A stretch of DNA of 64,000 nucleotides, taken from positions 31,767,554 to 31,831,553 of the forward strand of contig NC_054704.1 of assembly GCF_016097555.1 (NCBI RefSeq), written 5' to 3'. Below the pieces are notes generated by a model. The model saw only the letters and a program-made list of their open reading frames with translations. It did not search any database and was not told the DNA's origin. A program made the translations under genes and the position numbers. Origin of the DNA: Gigantopelta aegis. Lineage: Eukaryota; Mollusca; Gastropoda; Neomphalida; Peltospiridae. Below, one piece after another: positions 35,201 through 43,100 of this stretch (positions are counted from its first letter, which is position 1; each line of letters begins with the position of its first letter).

Positions 35201-37204
35201 GCACAACAATTCCCTATTTTAAAAAAAAATATTTTCTACTAGTGATTTTATCTTTATTTTAAAACTAATAGAGACAAAAACCTACCCAAACAGTGTTTTA
35301 TATAAAATTGTAAATATGCACAGTGTACATTTTAATTGATTAATGGACCATTGATGTGTTTGTGCAAATATATTATCAATATATTCTCGGATTTCCATAA
35401 CTACTGCCTACACAATACAAGGATTTTTTATCCACTCAAAGATCTTGAAATTGTCTTGTTCAATTTCCAACCTCTATAATTGTATGTGTTATCCTGTTTT
35501 GGAAACTGCATATGAAATATCCCTTGCTGCTAACAAGATTAGCCATTTTTCTACATCAAATGTCACAGTTACCCTATGTTGAGCCTTCTAATGGTGACTT
35601 ACAGTGTAGCAGGGTTATTAATTGTTCTTTCTAATTTAGAGAAGATTTGGAGGAAGCTGCACTCTTGGGAGGCCAGGGTGACAAGGAAGAAACATTGGCT
35701 GAAGGAGGATCAGGTTAATAACCATTTTTAATTGGTCATGTAAACATAGCATTCTGTAGCAAATTGATCTCCTTTTTTTTTCATATTTTCTTTCTCTCTC
35801 TTCATATGTTCTTTCTTTCTCTTCGTATTTTCTTTTCTTTTTTTTAAATCATGGTAGAGCTTCCTGTGCTTGAAATACTGCTCTGGGAGGATTTTGTTTT
35901 GAGGGTATCAGCAACAAAATTTATTTGGAGGTAATTTTCGATATAATCCTGGGGGATTGTTAAAGCAAACTCATGTGCTATACAGTTTTAATTTTCTTTT
36001 CTCTTTCTGTTTTTTTGTGATTAGGTGACCGTGGGTCAGGGGACGCCCCTCCAGAAGGTTCCATTCCAAAGTCTGATGAGGCTGGCAGTGAGATGTATGA
36101 GGGAGATGACAAGACACAGGATGCTGCAGGTGATGTGCTTTGAAAGAGAGCTTCTTTTTTTCATTTCAACCATACTTCACAACTGATATATCAGAGGCTA
36201 TGGTATATATACTGTCTTCAGGCCTTGACCTTAGCAGTAGCCCGGTGTGTTTTGGCTACCAATTTCTCACTCAAGCTTCCAGATATCTAAAACTGGTAGT
36301 CCGCCGTGCTACTTAACTTTTTTTGCACATCCAGTTACTCTGCAATCAATAAGATGCTTAAACACCTAAAAACTCACCTAAAACAACATGTTTAAATAAA
36401 AACAAATGATTTTGCTTTTTGCCGTCTTTTTTTTTTTAAATTAAAATTATGGGGCTATAAATTTTTATTGAGGGCTACCAGATTTCATAACCTTGGCTAC
36501 CACTGAAAAACGTTGAGGTCAAGGCCTGGATTCTTGTCCGTTTCATACCAAAGAGCAGTCTTTATTTGATGTCTGAAGGTTTCATTACTAATACTCCTAA
36601 ACTAGGCCTAATCACTAGTTAAACATAAATGCTGTTGCCAAATTACTTTGGTATCTGGAACTGTTGACGGTTTTCTCGGTCATAAACAGTTGTATGTAAT
36701 AGTCACAACTGCATGTGAGTTGTATGAATTATATGAAACTTGTTTGAGGATTGTATTATACAGGGCTCACCCTGTCCATTAACAAATTAGCCAACTGCTA
36801 ATTTGTATACAAAGTGGCTACATGAAATTAATTGTTTAAAATTAAAACATACATAATGTGATCTCCTAATATATGACAACTTGGTAAATAACGTTTTGGT
36901 CTGGTTTTAACTTTACTTCATTGTAAAGTTAACTTTTAACATGTTTTTTTCTACAGGAATGACAAGGCCGCGTATTCAGCGTATTACCTGGAGTTCCCCT
37001 GAGGCAGGTGGTTCAGCTCCAGCCCAGCAGGTCACCCCACAGACCACCCCGCCCGCTCCCACTGTACAGAGTGAAGCCCAACCTCGTCAGGCCAGGGGTC
37101 TGCGTCGTGGAGCCATGCCGACCAGGTCACGGGGAGGTCACTGGCCGGGTCCACGCAGACCCATGAGAAGACCCGCAAGAGGGATGTACAGACGTCCATT
37201 TTGA
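437..37204 (+). CDS. TPR: Nucleoprotein TPR, nuclear basket scaffold (3' half; gene enters from the left edge)
   Basis: TPR is the long coiled-coil protein of the nuclear pore basket, needed for mRNA export control, chromatin exclusion at pores and spindle checkpoint scaffolding. I assembled 30 exons whose phases all agree, giving 3,741 nt, or 1,246 aa plus stop TGA at 37202-37204. The first 526 aa are heptad-rich coiled coil. The last 720 aa are a low-complexity S/T/P/Q tail, an acidic run, and an Arg/Pro/Gly-rich end. Blocks matching vertebrate TPR include [39 protein letters not shown] and GDGFAEAL. Vertebrate TPR is about 2,360 aa, so roughly half the protein lies to the left of the window. 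Every intron used is GT-AG. The weakest choice is the acceptor of exon 22. Exon coordinates are in the three block entries that follow. Confidence 0.97.
2617..2880 (+). mobile_element. tRNA-derived SINE, head type B
   Basis: The copy starts with a Pol III box A-like stretch (cagtggtgtcgtggttaagc) and a following ggttc-rich box B region. It goes on with the words cacccagagctagttttaac and caatgggtaggtgtaagacc and ends AT-rich. The body recurs at 45125-45300 and the 3' part at 9595-9660. It sits in the TPR intron between exons 3 and 4. Confidence 0.7.
3440..3705 (+). repeat. Two type C SINE tail fragments around a GACA/GACC-rich microsatellite
   Basis: Tail words are at about 3450-3500 (tgctctagtggtgtctttag) and 3650-3705 (gtgctctagtggcgtcgtta). 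Between them, at about 3515-3556, is a ggat/gacc/gaca simple repeat. Confidence 0.55.
4433..4616 (+). mobile_element. 5'-truncated type A SINE with perfect 12-bp target duplication
   Basis: The copy runs from tgactgtgggatgatacata to the TTAAATAAAACATTTCC end. It is flanked by ttagtacaaatc at 4421-4432 and again at 4617-4628, a perfect target-site duplication. It inserted in the TPR intron between exons 5 and 6. Confidence 0.85.
4851..4951. repeat. Foldback with aaagctatcttag arms
   Basis: The arms atttcaaagctatcttagca and gcactaagatagctttaaa are complementary across about 60 bp. The outer word gggcccgta resembles the ends of the element at 8787. Confidence 0.5.
5391..6290. repeat. Foldback sequences in the TPR intron after exon 7
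   Basis: The intron starts after the exon ending at 5432. A small hairpin with tattttcactgta arms lies at about 5545-5585. A long imperfect palindrome lies at about 6093-6265, with arms of about 75 nt (tacgatttttatgtcaa, gaaaaccatattttcac) around a short central loop. Both share the word catattttcac and may be ends of one 0.7-kb foldback element. Confidence 0.6.
6900..7040. mobile_element. Foldback MITE, copy 1
   Basis: The arms taactagttaataacgtagg / cctacgtaattaactagtta and atatcagctttatcctgt / acaggacaaagccgatat flank a short centre. A related copy is at 57070-57213 (ggttatcagctttatc, gataaaaataataacatg). Confidence 0.7.
8787..9363. mobile_element. TIR element with GGGCCCCGTTCCAC ends
   Basis: The left end gggccccgttccacaaaaga and the right end, reversed, gggccccgttccacgaaagc form a terminal inverted repeat of about 25 bp on a 577-bp element with no ORF. 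A second internal end-like word (cgtcgtggaacgggc, about 9262) suggests a nested or composite structure. Shorter relatives with gttcca/tggaac ends are at 19348-19428. A related foldback with agctatcttag arms is at 4851-4951. Confidence 0.7.
9595..9660 (+). mobile_element. 3' fragment of the type B SINE
   Basis: The words cactaacccagatagctgag, gtgtgtatcc and the AT-rich end parallel the 3' part of the copy at 2617-2880. It lies just before TPR exon 11. Confidence 0.5.
9942..10308. mobile_element. TIR element with a long inner palindrome and a G-run
   Basis: The outer 14-bp perfect inverted repeat is acattacctgtcct (9942-9955) and aggacaggtaatgt (10295-10308). Inner arms of about 50 nt (gtatgctccctgtagttccg and its complement at about 10183-10205) enclose the centre. 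A run of 15 G lies at about 10265-10279. It lies in the TPR intron after exon 11. Confidence 0.7.
10310..11030. other. TPR intron 11, remaining part: nothing recognised
   Basis: AT-rich sequence with no credible exon, repeat match or inverted repeat found by eye. TPR exon 12 follows. Confidence 0.4.
11205..13540. other. First half of TPR intron 12: nothing firmly recognised
   Basis: AT-rich, with an A-rich purine block near 11960-12000 and ATT/TTA microsatellites at about 13255-13300. I see no exon or element with definable ends. Confidence 0.4.
13546..13650 (+). pseudogene. Decayed duplicate of the end of TPR exon 12 plus its donor
   Basis: 13551-13592 reads ctggaagcaa...ctccaaattctg followed by gtaaag. 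It encodes [14 protein letters not shown], against [14 protein letters not shown] at the end of exon 12 (11159-11200). Similarity continues past the donor into intron (tagca, agtaaag words). The phase at the nearest upstream AG does not fit the TPR reading frame, so it is probably a dead copy. Confidence 0.65.
13847..14225. mobile_element. piggyBac-type MITE, family 2, copy 1
   Basis: The inverted ends agggacattcctgagtttgc / gcaaactcaggaatgtccct give a terminal inverted repeat of about 24 bp on a 379-bp element. The right flank is TTAA and the left is a one-base variant. TTAA targets are typical of piggyBac-group elements. Confidence 0.8.
14255..15568 (+). mobile_element. Decayed pogo/Tigger-like DNA transposon
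   Basis: The ends cagtcaaacttctatc and, reversed, agtcaaacttcgatc are inverted and lie next to TA. The subterminal clusters of tctcgaa/ctcgatct words are typical of pogo-group ends. Around 14560-14610 a frame reads [13 protein letters not shown], like the N-terminal helix-turn-helix of CENP-B/pogo transposases. The 1.3-kb copy has no long open frame and is dead. It starts just after a family 2 MITE. Confidence 0.65.
15860..16046 (-). mobile_element. Type C SINE (A-related body, different 3' end), next to TPR exon 13
   Basis: On the minus strand it carries the body words actggtataccaaaggccat, gtatgtgctatcctgtctgt and the type C ending in ccaatagccgatgattaata. It ends 25 bp before TPR exon 13. 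Confidence 0.7.
16072..22438 (+). CDS. TPR: TPR exons 13-20: Ser/Thr/Pro/Gln-rich linker
   Basis: Exons: 16072-16166, 17311-17555, 18359-18475, 19067-19250, 20028-20073, 20668-20817, 21868-21921, 22385-22438. This is the start of the disordered tail. It carries the family-typical repeated motif RPMA ([20 protein letters not shown]), then [11 protein letters not shown]. Basic KR clusters ([16 protein letters not shown]) in exons 16-17 could be the nuclear import signal, which in vertebrate TPR lies in the tail. The last two exons are both 54 bp and encode similar peptides, reported as a finding. The acceptor before 20668 is weak (tattaag). The intron between exons 14 and 15 holds a full-length SINE. 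The one between 15 and 16 holds a miniature SINE. Confidence 0.92.
16479..16851. mobile_element. piggyBac-type MITE, family 1, copy 1
   Basis: TTAA stands on both sides (16475-16478, 16852-16855). The ends agggacataccctag / ctagggtatgcccct are inverted. Length is 373 bp with no ORF. The second copy, in the opposite orientation, is at 59888-60209. Confidence 0.85.
16908..17253. mobile_element. Foldback MITE with arms of about 100 bp
   Basis: The left arm caatatttattccatctttt...ggattggtcgacaggc is repeated in reverse complement at 17150-17253 with few changes. It lies between the family 1 MITE and TPR exon 14, ending about 57 bp before the exon. Confidence 0.8.
17764..17806 (+). mobile_element. 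Type A SINE tail fragment
   Basis: This is only the terminal part of the family: ttgagttgagtgcatcattaa followed by ataaaacatttccttcc. It stands 60 bp before the full-length copy. Confidence 0.65.
17867..18196 (+). mobile_element. Full-length type A tRNA-derived SINE
   Basis: The head has a box A-like tagcccagtggtaaagcgc and a box B-like gggatcgagcccc. The body has the recurring words ccattgggctatttc, actggtacaccaaag, gatggtgcatataaaagatc and catatgtctgacgcc. It ends gttaaataaaacatttcc followed by a (TTCC)n tail. It is in the TPR intron between exons 14 and 15. A separate tail fragment of the same family lies just upstream at 17764-17806. Confidence 0.85.
18928..18987 (-). mobile_element. 60-bp miniature type A SINE (head joined directly to tail)
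   Basis: On the minus strand it reads through the head to agcccagtggtaaagcgctc and then passes at once to gagtgcgtcgttaaataaaa. The whole middle of the SINE is absent. The copy is flanked by a perfect 13-bp repeat, ccatacataaaga, at 18915-18927 and 18988-19000. It therefore inserted in this short form. Confidence 0.85.
19348..19428. mobile_element. Short relative of the GTTCCAC-ended TIR element
   Basis: The ends gagtcctgttccaggaagc and, reversed, ggctctgttccacgaagt face each other around an 80-bp core with taagatcat words. Confidence 0.5.
22701..23074 (+). repeat. 47-bp tandem repeat, about 8 copies
   Basis: The unit contains attgcattgtaagcaggaaa and gaaaggaaatgtgggtcagc. It starts at 22701, 22748, 22795 and so on with an exact 47-bp period, and copies are almost identical. 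There are no spacers between units. It is in the TPR intron after exon 20. Confidence 0.95.
23167..25021 (-). repeat. 3' LTR of the Ty3/gypsy fossil
   Basis: On the element strand it begins TGAAATGGACTATGCCCG and ends with ACCCGTTACA. The length of about 1.85 kb includes a probable foldback insertion at 23300-23640. The first 38 bp recur at 27731-27768, which identifies them as LTR start. Open frames inside are taken as noncoding. Confidence 0.75.
23300..23642. mobile_element. Foldback/TIR sequence inside the LTR
   Basis: aaaaaagagttggtgatc (about 23309) faces gatcaccaactctttttt (about 23618) in inverted orientation, about 340 bp apart. It reads as a small TIR element inserted in the LTR. 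No target duplication is clear. Confidence 0.45.
26178..27553 (-). pseudogene. Integrase region of the Ty3/gypsy fossil
   Basis: Recognisable parts are the zinc-binding segment ([11 protein letters not shown]), core segments ([29 protein letters not shown]) and the C-terminal GPYKI and VDWLNPYF stretches. The residues are those of Ty3/gypsy integrases. It is a broken fossil and is not expected to make a functional enzyme. Confidence 0.9.
27900..28035. repeat. CA/CG-rich microsatellite
   Basis: Alternating purine-pyrimidine runs (acacacacgcgtgtacgcac, cacgtgtgcgcacacacaca) with a small internal tandem of acgcagcacatacac. It has Z-DNA-forming character. It lies between the LTR fossil and TPR exon 21. 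Confidence 0.85.
28335..28398. repeat. Dispersed repeat fragment, inverted partner at 36761-36840
   Basis: gtagccacactttgtat and gctaatttggcaatggacag are found in reverse complement at 36761-36840 (cctgtccattaacaaattag, atacaaagtggctac). The two copies lie in different TPR introns. Confidence 0.65.
28475..37204 (+). CDS. TPR: TPR exons 21-30: acidic run, conserved PSTPTL block and Arg-rich C terminus
   Basis: Exons: 28475-28555, 29785-29911, 30679-30851, 31917-32014, 32418-32506, 32952-33047, 35001-35127, 35640-35713, 36025-36129, 36957-37204. Exon 22 encodes a near-pure Asp/Glu run made of GAT/GAC/GAG codons. The exon 22/23 junction gives VVIIDVDDND, equivalent to the VVVIDSDDE stretch of human TPR. 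Exons 24-25 give [18 protein letters not shown] and [11 protein letters not shown], the best conserved part of the tail. The final exon gives RPRIQRITW and ends in [16 protein letters not shown], matching the basic RG-rich end of the family. The acceptor of exon 22 at 29785 is the only one found that fits phase 0, but it lacks a good pyrimidine tract. Confidence 0.92.
28538..28950 (+). repeat. 84-bp tandem repeat, 5 copies, spanning the end of TPR exon 21 and its donor
   Basis: Copies start at 28538, 28622, 28706, 28790 and 28872 (periods 84, 84, 84, 82). The first starts inside exon 21 (gcaagtgatgaggaagag, then gtgatt). Later copies read gcaagtggtgaggaagaggt or near variants. Each copy therefore repeats the last 18 nt of the exon and its splice donor. 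Confidence 0.93.
29185..29240 (+). mobile_element. Type A SINE tail fragment
   Basis: The words gacgccataaataaaatgtg and cgtcgttaaataaaacattt match the 3' end of the full copies at 17867 and 53406. Confidence 0.65.
29917..30110 (+). repeat. 51-bp tandem repeat, almost 4 copies, right after TPR exon 22
   Basis: The unit tttgttattaatatgttatt followed by cattgtgcagcagggaacat repeats with a 51-bp period starting 6 bp inside the intron. Each full unit contains ttattcattgtgcag|cag, which resembles a 3' splice site. Confidence 0.9.
31003..31049 (+). repeat. Second copy of the dispersed repeat fragment seen at 272-318
   Basis: Both copies share gataa, t-tggc-aaatgttctg and cacccagag-tagccct in the same orientation. 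The rest of the element is not recognisable on either side. Confidence 0.6.
31353..31493 (-). pseudogene. Tc1/mariner-like transposase fragment (N-terminal helix-turn-helix)
   Basis: The minus-strand frame reads [19 protein letters not shown] and then [15 protein letters not shown], resembling the first DNA-binding helix-turn-helix of Tc1-like transposases (usual form AIGMLQAGMSQRAVARHFGV). Only this part is recognisable and no catalytic domain is seen. It lies in the TPR intron between exons 23 and 24. Confidence 0.6.
33666..33835. mobile_element. pogo-type MITE
   Basis: The ends cagtgaaaccagttaaactg and, reversed, ccagttaaaccc are inverted. TA stands before the left end. Internal words (gtctgattttgagggaatt, gtctgattttgaagg) repeat. 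Length is about 170 bp. Confidence 0.55.
33934..34294. mobile_element. TIR element with CAGTCC ends and a 6-bp direct flank repeat
   Basis: cagtccttgaaattc (33934) faces gaatttcgaggactg (ends 34294). The 6-bp cttaat stands on both sides. The element of about 360 bp also carries a small internal foldback with agcactacggcgg words. Confidence 0.65.
34356..34900. mobile_element. 545-bp MITE, family 3, copy 1
   Basis: The terminal inverted repeats are about 38 bp and nearly perfect: aggtcgacgacagtcacttt and cgcacccttgttttgg at the left, the complement at the right (ccaaaacaagggtgc). Related copies are at 45844-46388, 49570-49790 (minus orientation), 47975-48035 (fragment) and 63968-64000 (cut by the window edge). 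Confidence 0.9.
35488..35615 (+). mobile_element. Degenerate type C SINE in a TPR intron
   Basis: Weak but ordered matches are seen: gtgttatcctgt, atatcccttgctgctaac, tacatcaaatgtcacagtta and ccctatgttgag. It lies between exons 27 and 28. Confidence 0.45.
36219..36529. mobile_element. TIR element with AGGCCTTGACCT ends
   Basis: caggccttgacct (36219) faces aggtcaaggcctg (ends 36529). Next to them, agcagtagcc faces ggctaccact. The element is about 310 bp long, without an ORF, in the TPR intron before the last exon. Confidence 0.7.
36761..36840. repeat. Dispersed repeat fragment, inverted partner of 28335-28398
   Basis: It shares the words of the partner copy in opposite orientation and lies before the last TPR exon. 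Confidence 0.6.
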
Positions 37205-37860
37205 ATCAGGAACTTGAATTAAACAAATCATCGGCTTGATTCAACACTCACATTTGAATCATCTGAAATTAAATTACAGTCAGGCTGCTCAAGCAGTTGT
37301 TGGTTTTGTAAGACTAACTTACTATTGCATAAATCATATACTTAATCCAAGATAACCAGTCTTAAGAGGCCATATCATAGTGAACTCTCAAGTGAATGCT
37401 AAATGCAGGATTGACCAACTGCTTTTGTGAAGTTTTGTGAAGATTGTGTATGAACTTTTTATCACACAGATATTCATCAAGATTAAGTGCAATATGAAGA
37501 ACGTGTTGGGACATAATTTTGTATCTTGCACACACTCTGAATATGAAATAGCACAGCTTTTGAGTTACAATTGCACTTACGCTCACTAAAATTTTTAATG
37601 TGAATGAATCATGGTTTCTCTTAGAACAGTTATTTGTTCATGTTAAATTGGTAATGTATGTTATCACTTAATGAAGGATCACTCTGTGACATTTTCTCCA
37701 TTTCATATCACCTATGGAATCACATCAAGTTTTATTCATTAAAAGCTGTACATTGTTTTTAACCTTGTTTGTTTGTGTTATTACTTTTTCTCTTCTTTTT
37801 TTTTAATGTTAAAAACCTCTGTAAATTACAGTGTATAGTACTTTTAATAAATTATTTGCA
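37205..37860 (+). other. TPR 3' UTR with candidate polyadenylation signals
   Basis: The sequence after the TPR stop has no supported ORF. Two candidate poly(A) signals are seen: ATTAAA at 37738-37743 and AATAAA at 37846-37851. The second is followed by an AT-rich stretch. Which one is used cannot be told from sequence alone. Confidence 0.55.
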
Positions 37861-38402
37861 CCATTTAAAATATCAGAACAATCAAACAATCTTTTGAAAA
37901 ATCACTTTTTGTTAGCAGACTCCAGGCACTAGTGCCATGTAATTATGAGAACTCTAAAATAATAGCCAGTTTATATAAAAGTCAAACAAATTAAATTCAG
38001 AAGAAAAAAAAATTGAAAATGATGTAAACATACACAACTCAGATGTGTGGGAATTTTTTTTTTTTGAAATTACAGCATTTACTGAAGGTTTGCCAGACAT
38101 ATGATATTAAGAGAATTGATTACTCAATAAATGGACCCATCTGTGGTTGTTGCCTTCTAACCAGTACTCTATAACCAGCACATCTAAGGTAGTGTGCGAC
38201 TTCTCTCTACTAACCAATAATAAATCAGTAGATGGGTTTTCTTCATTATTATAACAAGTTTGATATAAATCAGTAGATGGTTTTCTTCATTATTATAACA
38301 AGTTTGACATAAATCGGTAGACTGGCTTTCATTATATAACAAGTTTGATATACAATGGCTGCTATTCCTATTCCTTTCACAAGTAGGTAATAATATAAGT
38401 TG

Positions 38403-38640
38403 GAGGAAGGAAGGAAATGTTTTATTTAATGACACACTCAACACATTTTATTTATGGTTATATGGTTCAGGACCACACAGATATTGAGAGGAAACCCGCT
38501 AATGCCACTTCATGGGCTTTGTTACACCAGTTGTGGAGCACTGGCTGGAATGAGAATAGCCCAATGTGCCCACCGACGGGAATCGATCCTAGATCGATCA
38601 CACATCACGTGAGCACTATACCACAGCTATTTCCCGCTCC
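38403..38640 (-). mobile_element. Type A SINE, minus orientation, downstream of TPR
   Basis: Read on the minus strand, the (TTCC)n tail lies at the low-coordinate end. The body then follows with gaccacacag, gggctattctcattccagcc and a box B-like region. It is more diverged than the copies at 17867 and 53406. Confidence 0.75.
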
Positions 38641-38765
38641 TTGCCAGTTGGAGGTGTTCCAGAATTGATCACAGTGGCATTTTTAAAATCTCACCCACCC
38701 AAAAAAGTATTTTATTCAAATATGCATAGGAAACAAAATGTGGCCGATACACCAGGAGTAATTAA

Positions 38766-39060
38766 AGGGACTGTCCAAAGTTTGCTTCCATTGTAAGATG
38801 TTTTCAACTGATGTTTTTTATGTAAAAAATTACATAGTAAATACATTTTCTTGTTTATAATATCAGTGTCAACAAGGTATTTGTTGTCATTCTAATGTTT
38901 GTAGTAGCACAAACCTGGATTTTATCTCCCAGTAATTTAATATGTATGAAAAAATATATATTGCAAAGTAAAATGAAAAATGGCTGTCACAATCGGTTAA
39001 AACATGACTGCAAATATTAGATGTACACACAGGTAGTTTAAACAAGAAAATGTATTTAAT
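38766..39060. mobile_element. piggyBac-type MITE, family 2, copy 2 (right end not found)
   Basis: It starts after TTAA with agggactgtccaaagtttgc. It then follows the family 2 interior: attgtaagatgtttt, acattttcttgtttataata, tcagtgtc. The matching right end is not visible. Confidence 0.65.
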
Positions 39061-40180
39061 AAGTAATTATATTTGTTCCCGATGTGGCAATTTGGTTTAT
39101 TGTGAAGCACATAAACCAATCTAGTGGACATTTTTTCTGATCGGTGTGGCTGAACTGGGCCCTGATGTCTCTTGACCTCACCCCCTCCCATCCACCACCC
39201 AGTGATGAATTTTCAAATTACGCTTGACAGTAATGAAAGATAAACACTTTGCAGTGAATTGACAATACTTTTAATTACAATCTTCATATTGGTGAATAAT
39301 ATAATTAAATCTTTAGGACAAAACATTTCTACAAACAATATTTCCTAACATTAATCTGAATATACAAAATAAAAACACACATTGCAAGCCAGTACTTGTA
39401 TTCACATCTCCCGGATGTAAAGTCTTGCATAACAAGTAGACTGTTTCATGTTTTTTGTTACATACAAGTTTTATGTCAATAAAAATCTGATTTTGTCACA
39501 ACATGACAAAAAAATTACTTAACAAAACTGCAGTGAAATGGCCCATTAAGTACATTTTTCTCATTCATATAAGAGGGTTGAGATCTCTTAATTTTTATTA
39601 TAAGCACAAAACAAGCAAATAGGTGGTTTCTATACATGTAAAATTATCTTATTTTAAAATGTACACTATTTTTGCAAAAGGAAGTAAAACAACATTAAAT
39701 TTTAAGTGAGGTGAATTTTTTTTAAATTATATTCTTGATTAAGTAATTTTAGAACAAATTGGTTGTTTTCATTTTTGTAATCATTATTAACAGAAATCCA
39801 GTTCCAATATCTTTAAGCTATGGGGCTTAGATAAAAGAAAGTCGGAGGGTGGGTGATCTCCTTATAATTTAACCTTGGCTAAAAGATGCCTGAAGCAGAA
39901 AGGTTTAAATGAATATAATTACTGCAAAAATATTTGCTGTAAATATGGATTCATTTGTTTTACTCCAGTTCAAATAATAAATTAGTTCACTAATACAATA
40001 CACAAATGTAAAATAACTACTTGTCCAAACCATATTAACTTTCAATAATGTACAACTGTTACTGTTGCAAGCATAACATGATAATACTGATACGAGTTTT
40101 ACTTGAAGCACAGATGTTGAGCCAAGTTTTGTAGGTCACAGTGGCGAATGCTGCAGTCTAATAATGTGATTTGGAATTGC

Positions 40181-43100
40181 CTATGCCAAGATTTTGGTTT
40201 TCTCTCGCTCAATCCCGGTAATGGTGAGGTTTCTCTCGATGCTGGTTTGTGGGCGAGTCTGTAGTTTCTGTCGAATATTCATGCAGCGGTTGTCAAGCAT
40301 CGGAGAGTTGTTCTTCTTGGCAAGGTCATCATTGATTCGGTGAAGATTCTTCTCAAGACCATCGAGGGCATGTCTGAAAACATGGGTTCAAAATATTATT
40401 GATTATGATTTTACAATTGGTATTTGAGGCAGAATGAACCAACTGGTATGCACTTTGATGCACATATTGGACATAATATCAAATAAATTGGACATATATA
40501 TACATGGCATGTGTTCTTGATTAACAATGTTTGCAAGTTGTAGAAAAAACTGCAGATCACATAAGACTATCCACATTACCAGTATTCTGTTATTGACCTC
40601 TAGACCTTGTTTGGCAAAAATTATTCATACAAAATTTCATACATTTTTTTGTGTGTACCCAATGTGTTTTCCATGCTGGGGTGTCATTAAACATTCACAT
40701 AGCTGGGTGGTTTTTTTAATGATATAGAAATTGGTTGTCAAAATGGTTGTCTAAACATTACAGTTAACAAAATGTTAAATTGGTTATGATGAGACAAAAC
40801 ATTAGCAACCAACTCGAACCATTTATTCTCCGTCTTTCAAAAAACTAGAAAAGAATGTTAAGTGACATGACTCACTTTGCCTGGTTGCATTTCTCTTCGA
40901 GTGCTCGTTTTGTGGCCTCCAGCTGCTTGACCTCGTCTGTGAGTCCGTACTGGGGCGCATCGCGACACAGCTCGACGTTCGGTCGGTATGTTCGGTTCTC
41001 CAGACGGGTCTGGGCCAGCTTCATTGGGTTGATCTTGTCACGGATGGCTTCCTCCAGATTACGGATATCATTCTCCATCTCTGCAATCTCTTCCTCGGTC
41101 TACAGGTAAATGATATTGAATGACACATAAACATCAAGTTGAGACATATCTATATATAAAAGGCTTGGAATTGTAACAATGTGTGGAATTGGAAGTGTCA
41201 CCAATACAGTTGTTTTAGTGTTTCACTCAATTTGAAAAAGTTTTACAGTTAAGTACAACTTTCTTGAAATTTCATCAATATGTGGAACTGGGAGTATGAA
41301 CAACACGGTAAATGTAATATCCAGTTTATAACATAGTTTAACCAGGCAAAAACTAAGTCCTTATCTGCGTTTAGTGACATCCATGAGGAATGAGTGATTG
41401 GTATCAAATTTACAGAACTTCATAGGTAAAATCATGGAGGCCAGTACTTTCTAAAACAAATATACTGCAGAAATTAGCCAATAATTTGAGTATATGTAAA
41501 TGTTTTTGTAATCACTTCAACTGTAATCTGAATGATAAATTAACCAAATACCTGGTAATCCATTTGTCTATTATAAAATAGTTTTTACCAAGGTTACAAG
41601 TTTTCAGAGATTGTGAACCAACAATGTATTTGTGAAAACTCACATTCTTTTTCTGCCACTCCAGCTCATCCTTGGCCCTCTCGAACTCATGGATTCTCTT
41701 CCTCAGGGCATACTCCGTTGCAATGCGCTGAGCCTCCAGATCGTTGTCTGTCTGCTGCAGCGTGTGGTGGATCGCCTCACGCAGGTTGTTCGAGGCTTTC
41801 ATCTCCGCATCGGCGCGGTCTTTGTTGTAGCGGCTGAAGTCCTCCCATTGTTGTGGTGTGGTGCTTCTATTGGGAGGAAAACACAGAATAGTTGTTTTTT
41901 TATATAAAAATGTCTTTTGTAGCACTTAAGGCAACCTTTATATTAAAAACATGCCTGGGAACTGAAAACCTTCATCAGTATCACCTGAAGTACTCCGGCT
42001 ATAAATAAAGCTTTCATTTTTAATTGTGTCATCACAAACACCATCTGACATTTTGTTGATTTACCGATAATACTATACTGGCTACTCAGTTTGACTTGGC
42101 AAACTTCTTTCAGACTGATATAACCATTTATTACACCATGGTGGAAGAGATACCCATGTGATATTTATTGTCCCTTCACATGTGAAAATACGTCTTTTGA
42201 GAGGACATGACCTCCAATCATGTGAGCAACGTTGTTACACAGTACAAGTCAGTATATATGTTATGCAAAACGTTTGCACATGGTTCTTTCAATTCATATT
42301 TTTAAGTCAGAAAAATACTTGCTATCAATTCTTATAATTAATGTTAGCAACATAATTCAACAAAATATATATTTTAATAATTTAGTTTAGCCTTGAATAT
42401 GTTTATAATATTGTTTGTGTAAGGTTTCACTACACAGATCACTTCCGGGTGAGAGTTCATTCATCACGGTCCACTATAGTTCCTAATCGTGGTATATGTT
42501 ATGGTTCACATATTCACTTCTAGGAAATGGTGAAGAATTAAAACAATATGTATGTTTAATGGTAAGCCTTCTGGCTGTATTTTGCCCATGTTATTTTGTA
42601 ATATTGTGCATCGACCTTTTGGGACATGGGTATATAGCGCAAGTGACAGCCGGAGTGAATCGGTTAATGAACCACCTGTTCGGACTACAGCCAGATGTGG
42701 TCATATAGCAAAAAACTGAGACGGAAATGTTCACAATTTTGGAGTGAATATAAATGCTTATATAATGTATGTTCGCAATGGTGTATGTTGTTAGTGCCAA
42801 CGAGAACCCGTTCTATGGGCAATCTTCGCTTGAAGTTGGGCAGTTTAACATGGGTTTCAATGGCAGATGACATCGGTGTAGTGAGACCTAAACTTCATTG
42901 ATAGATGTGTGGAGTAGGAATGCAAATTTTCATTGATAAATAGCTAAATGAAATAGACACTTATAACATAACATCATTTAAAAAATGACATCATTTGGTA
43001 AGCGACATAATTTTCCTGGTCTCTAATCGTGTATTTTCATGTCTTGCTTAGTTATTTTGGAAGTCATTCTGTGCGATTTTTGTTCATTGATGTGCGGTGT

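Larger units (their letters stand above)
37861..40180. other. Convergent spacer between TPR and TEKT2
   Basis: It holds one minus-strand SINE (38403-38640), a partial family 2 MITE (38766-39060) and short near-tandem words around 38220-38340 (aaatcagtagatgg, ttcattattataacaag). From 39061 to 40180 there is no exon. The TEKT2 3' UTR should end here, for example near a minus-strand AATAAA at 39593-39598, but the true site is not decidable from sequence. Confidence 0.5.

Noticed and set aside
41613-41907. Two plus-strand ORFs of 74 and 91 residues
   Set aside because: They are antisense shadows of TEKT2 exon 3.
42496-42901. Several 62-70 residue ORFs on both strands
   Set aside because: They fall inside a 470-bp TIR element without recognisable transposase motifs.
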